From CG2-30-44-17 sp964344725 (GTDB lineage: Bacteria; Patescibacteriota; Gracilibacteria; UBA1369; UBA12470): a stretch of DNA of 15,693 nt. The notes beneath the pieces are model-generated. The model was not told where the DNA came from, searched no databases, and saw nothing but the letters and a program-made list of their open reading frames with translations. The stretch is from positions 1 through 15,693 of the forward strand of contig CAYFOI010000029.1 in NCBI GenBank assembly GCA_964344725.1, given 5' to 3'. The position numbers were made by a program, and so were the translations under genes. Shown in pieces: positions 1-7,070 of this stretch (positions within the stretch are counted from its first letter, which is position 1; each line of letters starts with the position of its first letter).

Positions 1-862
1 AACGCCACCACCTCCGCCGAAGCCGGTGACACCACCGGCACCAGGAGGATTTGGAACACCAACGCCACCGGTACCTGCGCCTACGCCGCAACCAACAACA
101 CCTACTCCTCCACCAGTGGGAGGATTTGGAAATACACAGGCTAGTACACCGCCACCTCCACCAGTACCAGGAGGATTTGGAGCGACACCGGCACCTGCGC
201 CAACGCCTACGCCACAACCAACAACACCTACTCCTCCACCAGTGGGAGGATTTGGAAATACACAGGCTGGGACACCACCACTGCCACCAAGACCAGCGAC
301 ACCACCAGCACCAGGAGGTTTCGGTGCAACGCAACCGCCAGCGGCTGGAGGATTCGGTTCATACACACCACCACCTCCACCAGCGGGAGGATTCGGAGCG
401 GGAGGAGCAGGAGGATTTGGAGCAGGAGGATTCGGGGCAGGGGGAGCAAAAGGAGGATTTGGTCCAAAACCAGATCCAGCGCTAGCGAACTACAGGTTCT
501 GGGATCATATGAAAGATTTCAAAACTACTATAAAAGTTCCGGCTCACAATCTGAATTTCGACGAAAACTACTTTATAAAACTTCTAGCGGGATCAATTTC
601 CTTAACCAAAGACGAAAAGAAGCGAATCGTAGATTCAATCCCTAAATTGAGACAAGAACAAGTCGACGAACTCGTCAAAATCCTCGAAGAAGAAAAAGCA
701 AAATTCATTGAACTTTCACCTAAACACGCAGCCCAGCTTAAGAAGCTCGAAGATGAACACAAGCAAGACTGGAAAGATATCGAACTAATGTACGAACAAG
801 AAAGCCGTAGCAAAGAAGACCAAGGACAGGTTGATGATATTAAGAAGCAGTTGGGGATTTAG
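1..862 (+). CDS. Pro-rich GGFG-repeat protein with helical C-terminal domain (5' partial)
   Basis: The frame is open to the left window edge and the proline-rich sequence continues upstream of the GTG at 26, so the true start lies outside and that GTG is probably internal. Counting residues from 26, residues 1-148 are low-complexity Pro/Thr/Ala/Gly with ten GGFG motifs; their spacing shrinks from about 25 residues to 5-9 toward the end of the tract. Residues 150-278 look folded: a FWDHM segment followed by a charged, mostly helical region (SLTKDEKKRIVDSIPKL, then Glu/Lys-rich helices) likely to form a helical hairpin or coiled coil. No membrane segment is visible in this part; the N-terminus is not available. 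The disordered FG-containing tract suggests a flexible linker or self-associating region, which is inference. It converges on mtaB with a 105 bp gap. I do not recognise a characterised family. Confidence 0.8.
   Translation, partial: TPPPPPKPVTPPAPGGFGTPTPPVPAPTPQPTTPTPPPVGGFGNTQASTPPPPPVPGGFGATPAPAPTPTPQPTTPTPPPVGGFGNTQAGTPPLPPRPATPPAPGGFGATQPPAAGGFGSYTPPPPPAGGFGAGGAGGFGAGGFGAGGAKGGFGPKPDPALANYRFWDHMKDFKTTIKVPAHNLNFDENYFIKLLAGSISLTKDEKKRIVDSIPKLRQEQVDELVKILEEEKAKFIELSPKHAAQLKKLEDEHKQDWKDIELMYEQESRSKEDQGQVDDIKKQLGI
91..268 (+). repeat. Internal 52-bp direct repeat, 126 bp period
   Basis: Positions 91-142 and 217-268 are identical over 52 bp. The offset of 126 bp is exactly 42 codons, so the repeat keeps the reading frame and encodes PTTPTPPPVGGFGNTQA twice. 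The flank upstream of each copy is also similar, with a 6 bp (two-codon) difference. Identity at silent positions points to a recent tandem duplication within the gene. Confidence 0.9.
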
Positions 863-889
863 TATGTAGTACATAGTGGTAGTGTATAG
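863..889 (+). repeat. GTAG-type heptamer array A
   Basis: Immediately after the stop codon the sequence runs in units TATGTAG, TACATAG, TGGTAG (6 nt), TGTATAG. The 7-nt phase and the TAG/GTAG unit ends match arrays at 940-987, 10257-10292 and 15481-15504. The gap holds no gene. Confidence 0.6.
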
Positions 890-919
890 TAAAAGGTATT
901 TTTGCTTTTCTAATAAACT

Positions 920-936
920 GTTTCGCAAAGCGAAAC
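920..936 (-). terminator. Possible terminator hairpin between convergent genes
   Basis: A perfect 7-bp stem GTTTCGC/GCGAAAC encloses a 3-nt AAA loop. Reading the minus strand it is followed by AGTTTATT, a modest U-rich tail, so it would best serve mtaB. On the plus strand no T run follows. It could also be a plain hairpin with no terminator role. Confidence 0.4.
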
Positions 937-939
937 TCC

Positions 940-987
940 ATACATACTACACACTACGGATTACGGATTACGGACTACTACTCACTA
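940..987 (-). repeat. GTAG-type heptamer array B overlapping the mtaB 3' end
   Basis: On the minus strand the units are TGAGTAG, a bare TAG, then TCCGTAA, TCCGTAA, TCCGTAG, TGTGTAG and TATGTAT. The last five are contiguous over 940-974. The array contains the mtaB stop codon (968-970) and its last codons, so the C-terminal SSSP residues come from repeat DNA. It shares the 9-mer TAGTGAGTA with array C at 10262-10270. Confidence 0.65.
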
Positions 988-2179
988 TCCGCCCCTTAAA
1001 CCTCCCATTGCTTTTTAGCATGCCAAGACGCACATTTCGCATCTCGTTTTGCAAATCCGCAGAACTCTTAAGCTCAACCTGCAAATAGTTATCTGTTGTA
1101 CCGATCCACACACCATTTTTTTGATGTTCAAAAAGCACAACTTCCGTAGATCCGATGAACTTCTCTTGATATCGGAGGCGCATTTCATCAGCTAGTTTGC
1201 GAATTTCGCGCGAGCGTTTGACTTTGGTCGAGTAGGGGACTTGCTCTTTTACTTTTGCAGCCGGAGTACCTTCTCTTTTTGAATATTTAAAAGTATGAAC
1301 TTTGGCAAATTGCACGTCTTTTAGGAAATCAAGCGTCTCTCGATGTTCCTTGTCACTTTCCCCAGGGAAACCTGTTATGATGTCTGTTGTGATTGCGATT
1401 TCAGGGACGATTGCACGGATTTTTTCTATGAGCTTCTTGAAATCGGAAGTCTTATAATGTCGTCCCATCCTTTGTAAAACTGTATCAGATCCAGATTGTG
1501 CGCAGATATGCAAATGACGACAGAAATTCGGATGAGTAAAAATCTCGATGGTTCTTTCATCAAACAAAAAAGGTTCCAAAGAACTAATCCTAATTCGAGC
1601 AGGCAACTCCTCTAAAAGCACAAGCATCAGGCCCCAAAAATCCATCCCAGAATCCTGCCATTCACAGATATTTATACCTGTTAATACAATCTCTTTAGCA
1701 CCACCAAGAATCAACTTAGAGGCATCATGCAAAATCTCGTCATAAGGCTTGCTCACGCACTTCCCACGTGCAAAAGGAATAATACAATAAGTGCAGTAAT
1801 TTTCGCACCCATCTTGAATTTTTAGATTAGCACGAGTCATGAAAACATCCTCCGAAGGACCACTATCACCATCGCCAAGGAATTCAAGAACCTCAGAAGG
1901 TTCTTGTGCGACAAGGTCTACGCCATCAATTTCATAATCTGACGCAGAGACGCGAGGTCCACACCCGAACACAACAACTTTTTTATCCAAATAAGGATAA
2001 ATCTCTTGCTTCGACTTACGATCTGCAACATGCGTAACAGTACAAGTGTTCACAATCACAACATCTGCACTCTCAGGATCTGCAATAAGCGCATGCCCAC
2101 GAGCAGCAAGTTGATCCATTAATTTTTCAGACTCATATCTGTTAGAGCGGCAACCGAGTGTTTTAACAAAAATACGCAT
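968..2179 (-). CDS. mtaB: tRNA threonylcarbamoyladenosine methylthiotransferase (MtaB-type radical SAM enzyme)
   Basis: MtaB adds a methylthio group to t6A at position 37 of ANN-decoding tRNAs, giving ms2t6A, using two iron-sulfur clusters and S-adenosylmethionine in the cytoplasm. The 403-residue protein has the family order. The N-terminal methylthiotransferase domain holds C10 (KTLGCRSN), C46 (VNTCTVT) and C73 (VVFGCGP). The radical SAM motif is C125-x3-C129-x2-C132 within IQDGCENYCTYCIIPFARG. A TRAM-like RNA-binding domain occupies roughly 343-398. The sequence around the SAM motif fits MtaB better than MiaB or RimO; the subfamily call is from memory of the families. The length is normal. 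The ATG opens with the typical MRIFVKTLGC start, and no Shine-Dalgarno sequence precedes it. The gene is divergent from the lipoprotein at 2254. Oddity: the final VSSSP residues are encoded within a heptamer repeat array. Confidence 0.93.
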   Translation of the reverse strand: MRIFVKTLGCRSNRYESEKLMDQLAARGHALIADPESADVVIVNTCTVTHVADRKSKQEIYPYLDKKVVVFGCGPRVSASDYEIDGVDLVAQEPSEVLEFLGDGDSGPSEDVFMTRANLKIQDGCENYCTYCIIPFARGKCVSKPYDEILHDASKLILGGAKEIVLTGINICEWQDSGMDFWGLMLVLLEELPARIRISSLEPFLFDERTIEIFTHPNFCRHLHICAQSGSDTVLQRMGRHYKTSDFKKLIEKIRAIVPEIAITTDIITGFPGESDKEHRETLDFLKDVQFAKVHTFKYSKREGTPAAKVKEQVPYSTKVKRSREIRKLADEMRLRYQEKFIGSTEVVLFEHQKNGVWIGTTDNYLQVELKSSADLQNEMRNVRLGMLKSNGRFKGRIVSSSP

Positions 2180-2253
2180 CGCTTTTAATTTGTGGAGAAG
2201 TGTAGTAAATTCAAAAACAGATTACTCTCTCTTACCACTAAAACAAAAACAAA

Positions 2254-2637
2254 ATGAAAAAATTAATAACATTATTGGGGCTAGTCGCAATTCTAGCGGT
2301 TTCAGGCTGCTGGATACAACAAAAAGGGGAAGAAATCGATGAAGAAGAAGGAATGACGGAAGAAGAGGTACAAGAAATCTTAGACGAAGTAGCTGCAGAA
2401 GAAGAAATGCCTGTTGACGAAGAATTCGAGGCAGAAGCGGAAGCATACGCAGATATCATAGATGATGAAAACGCATCAGCATCAGATTGCGAGTCTCTCG
2501 AAGACCCAGATCTAAAAGCAACATGCGAACAGAAATTCTTATACGAAGAAGCTGTAGAATCAGGAGATGCTACGAAATGTGAAGAACTTATTGATGAATA
2601 CGACCAAGAAACATGTGCAGCATCTATATCTGAATAA
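2254..2637 (+). CDS. Small acidic lipoprotein with C-x11-C repeats
   Basis: The 127-residue product starts with a lipoprotein signal (MKKLITLLGLVAILAVSGC); C19 would be lipidated and the protein held on the outer face of the membrane. Residues 25-75 are extremely rich in Glu/Asp. The C-terminal part carries two C-x11-C motifs, C79/C91 and C109/C121, with 30 residues between corresponding cysteines, in the pattern D-C-E-x-L-x-D-x4-A-T-C. This looks like a tandem helical repeat with potential disulfides. Similar repeats are familiar to me from CPR and archaeal hypothetical lipoproteins, but no function is assigned. It stands alone, divergent from mtaB, with an A-rich leader and no Shine-Dalgarno; I found no clear promoter in the 74 bp upstream. 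Lipoprotein status is well supported; function is unknown. Confidence 0.88.
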   Translation: MKKLITLLGLVAILAVSGCWIQQKGEEIDEEEGMTEEEVQEILDEVAAEEEMPVDEEFEAEAEAYADIIDDENASASDCESLEDPDLKATCEQKFLYEEAVESGDATKCEELIDEYDQETCAASISE

Positions 2638-2673
2638 AAAAAGCGCCAACTCACAAACGAATTAGCGCCTTTG
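2636..2673 (-). terminator. Putative terminator behind the minus-strand gene at 2695
   Basis: GCGC at 2643-2646 can pair with GCGC at 2665-2668, extended by AAA/TTT around one bulged C (2669). Read on the minus strand, the right-hand arm is followed by a run of seven T (2642-2636). The stem is short and the 18-nt loop large, so the call is tentative. It overlaps the end of the convergent lipoprotein gene. Confidence 0.4.
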
Positions 2674-2694
2674 ATTTGAAAAGTAAGAACCTGT

Positions 2695-3609
2695 CTACCG
2701 GAAACCTGCCGGTGTAAAGTTAGTATCTACATAACTCTTTGTAGCATAGCTTGAGCTAACCCAAGACTCGGTAGCATAACTTTGGTCACCAACCCAAGTT
2801 TGAGTAGCATAATCATTAGAATCAAGCCAATTATCCATATCGGTGTCTTTCAGATACCCTTTGCTTGATAAAATAGAGTCGATTTGTTCATCAACATAGT
2901 CATCAATCATATTATCAATGTAAGTATCCAAAGCTGCTGCAGTAGCCATATGACTGTAATTAGTAGTCATGTATGCATCCACAGAGTCACTAAAGCTACT
3001 AGGCATTAAATCTGCTGTCATACTTACCAAACTAAAGGTTGTATCTTCAGCAGGTTCTCCGTCAGGACTAAAACAGATAGCTTGAGTCTGTATCCCAGGA
3101 GCATCACTAATAGTGACACAACTGTCAGAATTATTTGCCCATGATTGATAAGTAGCGATATCATCAGCACCCATTGGCCAGCCTTCACAGGACACAACTG
3201 TATCACCTGTATAACAAGCAGCTTCTAATTGATTCCAGTCAGAAGCATATGTGTATGCGTCACAATTAGTGATAGCTGCTGCGTCATCGTTACAATATTC
3301 GCTAACAGTATAATAATACCCAAAAGAGTCTGCCGTGAGGTCATCTTGTACATCAAGTGAACCCAGTACAGAAATGGTAGATGATGTAGGAATCAATCTA
3401 GATGCTTTTAAACCAGTACCAGCTTGGATAACACCTTGAGCACGAATTCCTCCGGTAGAAGGAGTGCCAGATACTTCACCAATCTTCAAAGCTGTAAAAT
3501 TAGGAATGACATCGCCATCTGCTGCAATTGCAGATCCAGCTAGTGCCATTACAAGTACTCCTGTAAAGAAAGCTGTTAGGAGTTTTGCAATTTGAGTTTG
3601 CTTTTTCAT
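2695..3609 (-). CDS. Secreted protein with C-terminal YAT..WV tail-fibre-like repeats
   Basis: The 304-residue product has a Sec signal peptide (MKKQTQIAKL, then a hydrophobic core) with cleavage likely after GSAIA near residue 29. Residues 32-95 (VIPNFTALKIGEVSGTP, GGIRAQGVIQAGTGLKASRL) are rich in Gly, Ser, Thr and Val, as in beta-helical or fibre proteins. The middle carries six cysteines (106, 116, 132, 141, 164, 179), enough for three disulfides. Residues 225-255 look helical. The end contains three repeats: YATQTWV (267), YATESWV (278) and YATKSYV (288), spaced 11 and 10 residues. Repeats of the type YATxSYVD are familiar from phage tail-fibre and other trimeric stalk proteins; linking them here is inference. 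There is no anchor, so it is probably released or held by partners. It has its own strong promoter on the minus strand. The function is unknown. Confidence 0.85.
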   Translation of the reverse strand: MKKQTQIAKLLTAFFTGVLVMALAGSAIAADGDVIPNFTALKIGEVSGTPSTGGIRAQGVIQAGTGLKASRLIPTSSTISVLGSLDVQDDLTADSFGYYYTVSEYCNDDAAAITNCDAYTYASDWNQLEAACYTGDTVVSCEGWPMGADDIATYQSWANNSDSCVTISDAPGIQTQAICFSPDGEPAEDTTFSLVSMTADLMPSSFSDSVDAYMTTNYSHMATAAALDTYIDNMIDDYVDEQIDSILSSKGYLKDTDMDNWLDSNDYATQTWVGDQSYATESWVSSSYATKSYVDTNFTPAGFR

Positions 3610-3642
3610 GTTTGATTTTAGTTATTATAAATAAATCATATT

Positions 3643-3672
3643 ATTATACCATAAAAACGCAAAAGCGCGCAA
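3643..3672 (-). promoter_or_regulatory. Extended -10 promoter for the gene at 2695-3609
   Basis: On the minus strand there is a perfect TATAAT (plus 3643-3648) preceded by TGG (extended -10, TGGTATAAT). A possible -35, TTGCGC (plus 3667-3672), lies 18 nt upstream. The -10 ends 33 nt before the ATG, matching the spacing of the other promoters here. A tiny GCGC-TTTT-GCG hairpin followed by TTTTT overlaps the -35 and could help end the upstream gene's transcript; that is weak. Confidence 0.7.
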
Positions 3673-3689
3673 CCCCCACCAAAGCAATA

Positions 3690-4529
3690 TTATTCAGCAT
3701 CTTCAAGACCCTCCAAAGCTTTTTCAGCAGCTCTGTCATCGTCAGCTTGTTCCTCAGGTGCTTTAGCATTAACACTTGCAAGATGTGCACCAGCTGCTTG
3801 TTGAGCTCTTTCAGCCTTGATCTCTTTGAGCCTATCTCTCATTTCTATAGCGACTAGCAAAAAACTCAAAGCATGTAAATGAATATTTGTCTTGAAAATA
3901 GGGGTGCCATCAACTGACGAGCGTAGTTGTCTAGGGAAACGATTTCGGTCCCACTCAAAACTACCACCATAACTTGGCTCAATAGCTGCATCTACACCAG
4001 CTTCTTGAGTCTGTTCTTCACTTAACTCAGCATCCTCATATAAGACGAAAGACTGTTCACTATGTGCTCTTGTAATCGACTGATAAAGCCTGTCTTGTAT
4101 TTCTTGTAAACCTATAGCATCTTCGCCAGGATAAGCTTCCGGCATCAGGGAATCAATTTCTGCACAAACAGCTGTAATCCCATCTGCAATATGCTCAGTA
4201 TGCCTTGTGACACCTTCCATCCAAGTAACTTCATTTACTACGGCAGTCGCATCTCTTTGATCCCAAGATTCTCGCCAATTTTGATATGCAGCTTCCGCGC
4301 TACCATCGCCACGTGCTGAAGCAGCACCCAATTCTTCCCGGGCATCATCTCTGATTGAATCAGCACGACGTTTTAAATGCTGATAAGAATTCAACCAGTA
4401 ATAAACCGTTTGATAACTAGCGAAGTCATCAGGTGCAGATAATTTTTCTTCACCTTCCCACGCTTCAGGTACAGCATCTGGTACTGTGCCAGGCTTGTCT
4501 CCACCAGGCATTTCTGGATAAACTGTCAT
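3690..4529 (-). CDS. Orphan cytosolic protein, acidic, partly coiled-coil
   Basis: I do not recognise this 279-residue protein. There is no signal peptide or membrane segment. Residues 1-30 are Pro/Gly/Glu-rich and probably disordered. Residues 35-125 look helical and tryptophan-rich (YYWLNSYQHLKRRADSIRD, NWRESWDQRD, VTWMEGVTRHTEHIAD). Residues 185-215 (YGGSFEWDRNRFPRQLRSSVDG) look like a compact loop or strand region. Residues 216-279 begin with a helix (HLHALSFLLVAIEMRDRLKEIKAERAQQAAG) and end in an acidic Ala/Glu tail. It has one cysteine (C122). It has its own near-consensus promoter and lies between two genes for secreted proteins on the same strand, 80 bp upstream of the tail-fibre-like gene. 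That neighbourhood is the only hint to its job. Confidence 0.75.
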   Translation of the reverse strand: MTVYPEMPGGDKPGTVPDAVPEAWEGEEKLSAPDDFASYQTVYYWLNSYQHLKRRADSIRDDAREELGAASARGDGSAEAAYQNWRESWDQRDATAVVNEVTWMEGVTRHTEHIADGITAVCAEIDSLMPEAYPGEDAIGLQEIQDRLYQSITRAHSEQSFVLYEDAELSEEQTQEAGVDAAIEPSYGGSFEWDRNRFPRQLRSSVDGTPIFKTNIHLHALSFLLVAIEMRDRLKEIKAERAQQAAGAHLASVNAKAPEEQADDDRAAEKALEGLEDAE

Positions 4530-4556
4530 AATAATAAGATTTAATAATATCTGTTA

Positions 4557-4585
4557 ATTATAGCACATTGTCTGGCAAGTGTAAA
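4557..4585 (-). promoter_or_regulatory. Near-consensus promoter for the gene at 3690-4529
   Basis: On the minus strand, TTTACA (plus 4580-4585) is followed after 17 nt by TATAAT (plus 4557-4562), with TGC directly before the -10 (extended -10). The -10 ends 27 nt before the ATG at 4529. This is the best promoter in the window. Confidence 0.78.
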
Positions 4586-4616
4586 TGCCGCCACGCCGAC
4601 GTTCAAAACATTAGCA

Positions 4617-4717
4617 AGATTTTGGCGATAGACGAAAGAACGTACTTTTGTAAGTGAAAGAGTCTATCGATCAAAAATCTCAGCCGATGCCGCGAAAGAG
4701 ATATAAACCAAAAATCT
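4617..4717 (-). repeat. Structured inverted-repeat element, copy 1 (3' of the SLH-PKD gene)
   Basis: The core stem is CGATAGAC (4626-4633) with GTCTATCG (4662-4669). The left outer arm AGATTTTGG (4617-4625) can pair either with CAAAAATCT next to the stem (4672-4680) or with CCAAAAATCT (4708-4717), which abuts the stop codon of the minus-strand gene at 4718. Between the stem arms are two copies of GAAAGA flanking a small ACTT/AAGT hairpin (4644-4647 with 4652-4655). Two blocks are identical to copy 2: 4619-4647 (29 bp) and 4650-4670 (21 bp). A 10-bp direct repeat CAAAAATCTC lies at 4672-4681 and 4709-4718. The element would be transcribed as the 3' UTR of the SLH-PKD mRNA. The rest of the 188-bp gap holds the promoter for 3690-4529 and a short GC-rich patch near 4587-4601. 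Confidence 0.8.
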
Positions 4718-7033
4718 CTACATCGCTAGCCACACAACCTTCGCAGCCTCACCCCTAGTCATGCTATTCCCAGGGCCAAAAGTCCCATCACCATAACCTG
4801 ATACCAAGCCTTCTTCATAAGCTGTCATAATGTATTTAAAGTACCAATCCATTGCAGAAATATCATCAAAAACACCGCCAGTATGAGAGCCGCTAGTATC
4901 TATATCAAATCCAGTAATAATAATTTTCACAGCTTCAGCACGATTCACCTCGTTACTAGGCCCAAAGGTTCCATCATCATACCCGTCTACAATCCCAAGC
5001 TCATAAGCTTTTTCGATATATTTCCAGTGCCAATCTGTACTTGAAACATCGCTAAAATATCCCTGATACTCCATTCCATACGTGTTTTCGGAAAGAGCCT
5101 CAATAACAATCTTAACAAGCTCAGCACGTGTAATATTCTGATCAGGTCTCATGCCATCGTCATATCCCTTGATAATACCCCTCGATCTTAACTCTTCCAA
5201 ATACGGTGACGACCAATGAATATAAATTTCCTTGGTGTCTTCTTGAACTTCTCCATCCTCATCCTTAACCTCAAGACGTACAGTAAAAGTCCCAGTCCCA
5301 TCATCTTCATCATAATAATGCGTAGTAGTTTCGCTGTGCCTCCAACTAGTATCATAAGTAATGTCATTCTCTCCATTATAATCAAAATCCCACCTAAACC
5401 AGAGGTCCTCAAAATCTGTCTCACCATCATAAGAAGCCGATGCATCAAAAGTAAATTTGGTTGAATAAGTACCATCAGACGGATCTGCAGAGAACTCAGC
5501 ATAAGGAGTCGAATTAGACAGAACAGTTACAGGAATGCTAGCTTCGTCAGTCTGTCCTTCAGGATCCTTTACTTGCAAAATCACATCATAAGTCCCAGAA
5601 GAATCATAATAATATTCCTCGGTCTTATCTGTGGAAAAACTCGTATCCCATTCGCCATCCCCCTCCCAGTCCCACCTTACTTCGAGATAAGTCGATTTGT
5701 ACTGGTCATCAGAAGAAGCTCCAGCATCAAATTCGAATTCAATCCCAGGAGTAGCCTCGTCATCCTCAACGGTAAAAGAAGCATAAGGGGCAGTGTTTTC
5801 AACAACTCGTATATCGTAAGTCGTTTCAGACACATTGCCATCTGTATCTTTAACCTCAAGCGTTACCTCATACTCTCCACTTTCAAGAAATTGATGATAA
5901 GCGATCTTTTCATTCGACCAAGTAGTATCAAAGTCACCATCACCTTCATAATCCCATCTAACCTCCAAATAACTAGCATAATCCTCTTCGTCAGAAGAAT
6001 AAGCCGCATTGAACGTAAATTCTGTAGCTGTGGTTCCAACATCGCTATCAGCAAGTTGACTATCAGACGTCACATAAAACTTCGCCTCAGGAGCTTGCCC
6101 ATCTTCAGCAATCGTAATCGAAAGACGTGCCTCATCAGTCAACCCATCCTCGTTCCTAACCTGCAAAATCACCTCATACTCACCGGCAACTTCATACTTG
6201 TGGTCCGCAGTTTCCTCATCAGACCAATCAGTGTCGAAGATCCCATCCCCCTCAAAATCCCACCTGTACTCATCATCACCATTGAAAGAATCCTCAGCAG
6301 AAAAATAAAACCTCGTATCCTCAGTTCCGGTAGTAGGATAAACCTTAATAGATGCCTCCGGATAATCCGAAGAATAAACCAAAATAGATCCTCCGCTCGA
6401 GACGCTATCATGTTCATAACCGCGAATTGTATTTGTAGTTCCATCAGGCGCCAAAACTTCAAGAACAGGCTTATAAGTCCCGTTATCTCCATAGCTATGA
6501 TCAATAGTTTCACTACTCATATAGTCGGTATCCCATTCATCGTCATCATCAAAATCCCATCTATATTCAAAATCATTTAAATCAATCCCATAACTCACGG
6601 TCGTATCTATATCAAACTCAAAAACAGTATCAATATCACCCTCCTCAGGCGTAACTGTGAATTCAGTCTCATACGAAAGCGTTTCATCAACATCGACCTC
6701 AGCCCAAGCTGTATCTGTATAACCGTCCTCATCACGTACTTCAACCTCTATTTGCTTAGTACCAGTATCTTCATATTGATGGGTCACAGTCGAATCATCA
6801 TCCCAATCTGTCCAATCTTCTTCTCCAGCATTAAAATTCCATCTATATTCAAGAGTTGAATTGAAGCCTCGACTGTCAACAGAGCTTGATGCGTCAAAAT
6901 AAAACATAGTGCTGAGTGAACCATGGCTAGGGGAGGCAGTTATACTTGCTTCAGGTCCCAAATCGCTCGCAAATGCCAAAGAAAAAATGGAAATCAGGAA
7001 GCAAATTAGAGTAAAACGTACGAATTTTTTCAT
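4718..7033 (-). CDS. Secreted PKD-repeat protein with three C-terminal S-layer homology domains
   Basis: The 771-residue protein has a signal peptide (MKKFVRFTLICFLISIFSLAFA). Six PKD-like beta-sandwich domains follow, at about 27-116, 121-208, 224-309, 314-412, 415-506 and 509-606. They show the family pattern: PxAxF at the start, an F/Y-x-F-[DN]-A strand, E-[VY]-R-W-D-[FWY] in the middle and a closing [GD]-x-[YF]-x-V-x-L-x-V-[KR]-[DN]-x-[DE]-G strand. Acidic EGDGDFDT loops in domains 3-5 may bind calcium. Three SLH domains end the protein, at about 607-647 (shortened at its start), 657-709 and 719-771, with ITRAE, VNRAE and MTRGE motifs. SLH domains normally attach proteins to cell-wall polymers; PKD arrays usually act as spacers or in adhesion. 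No catalytic domain is seen, so it is likely an S-layer-associated stalk or adhesin. It is divergent from the lipoprotein at 7100, with overlapping promoters. Confidence 0.93.
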   Translation of the reverse strand: MKKFVRFTLICFLISIFSLAFASDLGPEASITASPSHGSLSTMFYFDASSSVDSRGFNSTLEYRWNFNAGEEDWTDWDDDSTVTHQYEDTGTKQIEVEVRDEDGYTDTAWAEVDVDETLSYETEFTVTPEEGDIDTVFEFDIDTTVSYGIDLNDFEYRWDFDDDDEWDTDYMSSETIDHSYGDNGTYKPVLEVLAPDGTTNTIRGYEHDSVSSGGSILVYSSDYPEASIKVYPTTGTEDTRFYFSAEDSFNGDDEYRWDFEGDGIFDTDWSDEETADHKYEVAGEYEVILQVRNEDGLTDEARLSITIAEDGQAPEAKFYVTSDSQLADSDVGTTATEFTFNAAYSSDEEDYASYLEVRWDYEGDGDFDTTWSNEKIAYHQFLESGEYEVTLEVKDTDGNVSETTYDIRVVENTAPYASFTVEDDEATPGIEFEFDAGASSDDQYKSTYLEVRWDWEGDGEWDTSFSTDKTEEYYYDSSGTYDVILQVKDPEGQTDEASIPVTVLSNSTPYAEFSADPSDGTYSTKFTFDASASYDGETDFEDLWFRWDFDYNGENDITYDTSWRHSETTTHYYDEDDGTGTFTVRLEVKDEDGEVQEDTKEIYIHWSSPYLEELRSRGIIKGYDDGMRPDQNITRAELVKIVIEALSENTYGMEYQGYFSDVSSTDWHWKYIEKAYELGIVDGYDDGTFGPSNEVNRAEAVKIIITGFDIDTSGSHTGGVFDDISAMDWYFKYIMTAYEEGLVSGYGDGTFGPGNSMTRGEAAKVVWLAM

Positions 7034-7041
7034 GACTTAAT

Positions 7042-7070
7042 GTTTTGTATTTACATACCAATGATATAAT
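7042..7070 (+). promoter_or_regulatory. Extended -10 promoter for the lipoprotein gene at 7100
   Basis: TGATATAAT at 7062-7070 is a perfect extended -10. The hexamer 17 nt upstream (GTTTTG, 7042-7047) is a poor -35, which an extended -10 can tolerate. There are 29 nt between the -10 and the ATG and no Shine-Dalgarno sequence. The -10 overlaps the opposing -10 of the SLH-PKD gene. Confidence 0.7.

Noticed and set aside
26..862. GTG at 26 as the true start of the Pro-rich gene
   Set aside because: The frame stays open and proline-rich to the left edge, so the gene is better treated as 5' partial.
4617..4717. The element as a simple rho-independent terminator
   Set aside because: The stem is interrupted by a ~28-nt structured interior and no T run follows on either strand; proS has a separate, more typical terminator further on.
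4530..4717. tRNA or other known RNA gene in the largest gap
   Set aside because: No cloverleaf, T-loop motif or CCA end is visible; the gap is explained by a promoter and the repeat element.
5573..6580. 335-codon open frame on the plus strand inside the PKD gene
   Set aside because: It is antisense to a clear PKD-repeat coding sequence, and its Ile/Arg/Ser-rich product looks like the shadow of Asp/Glu/Tyr codons.
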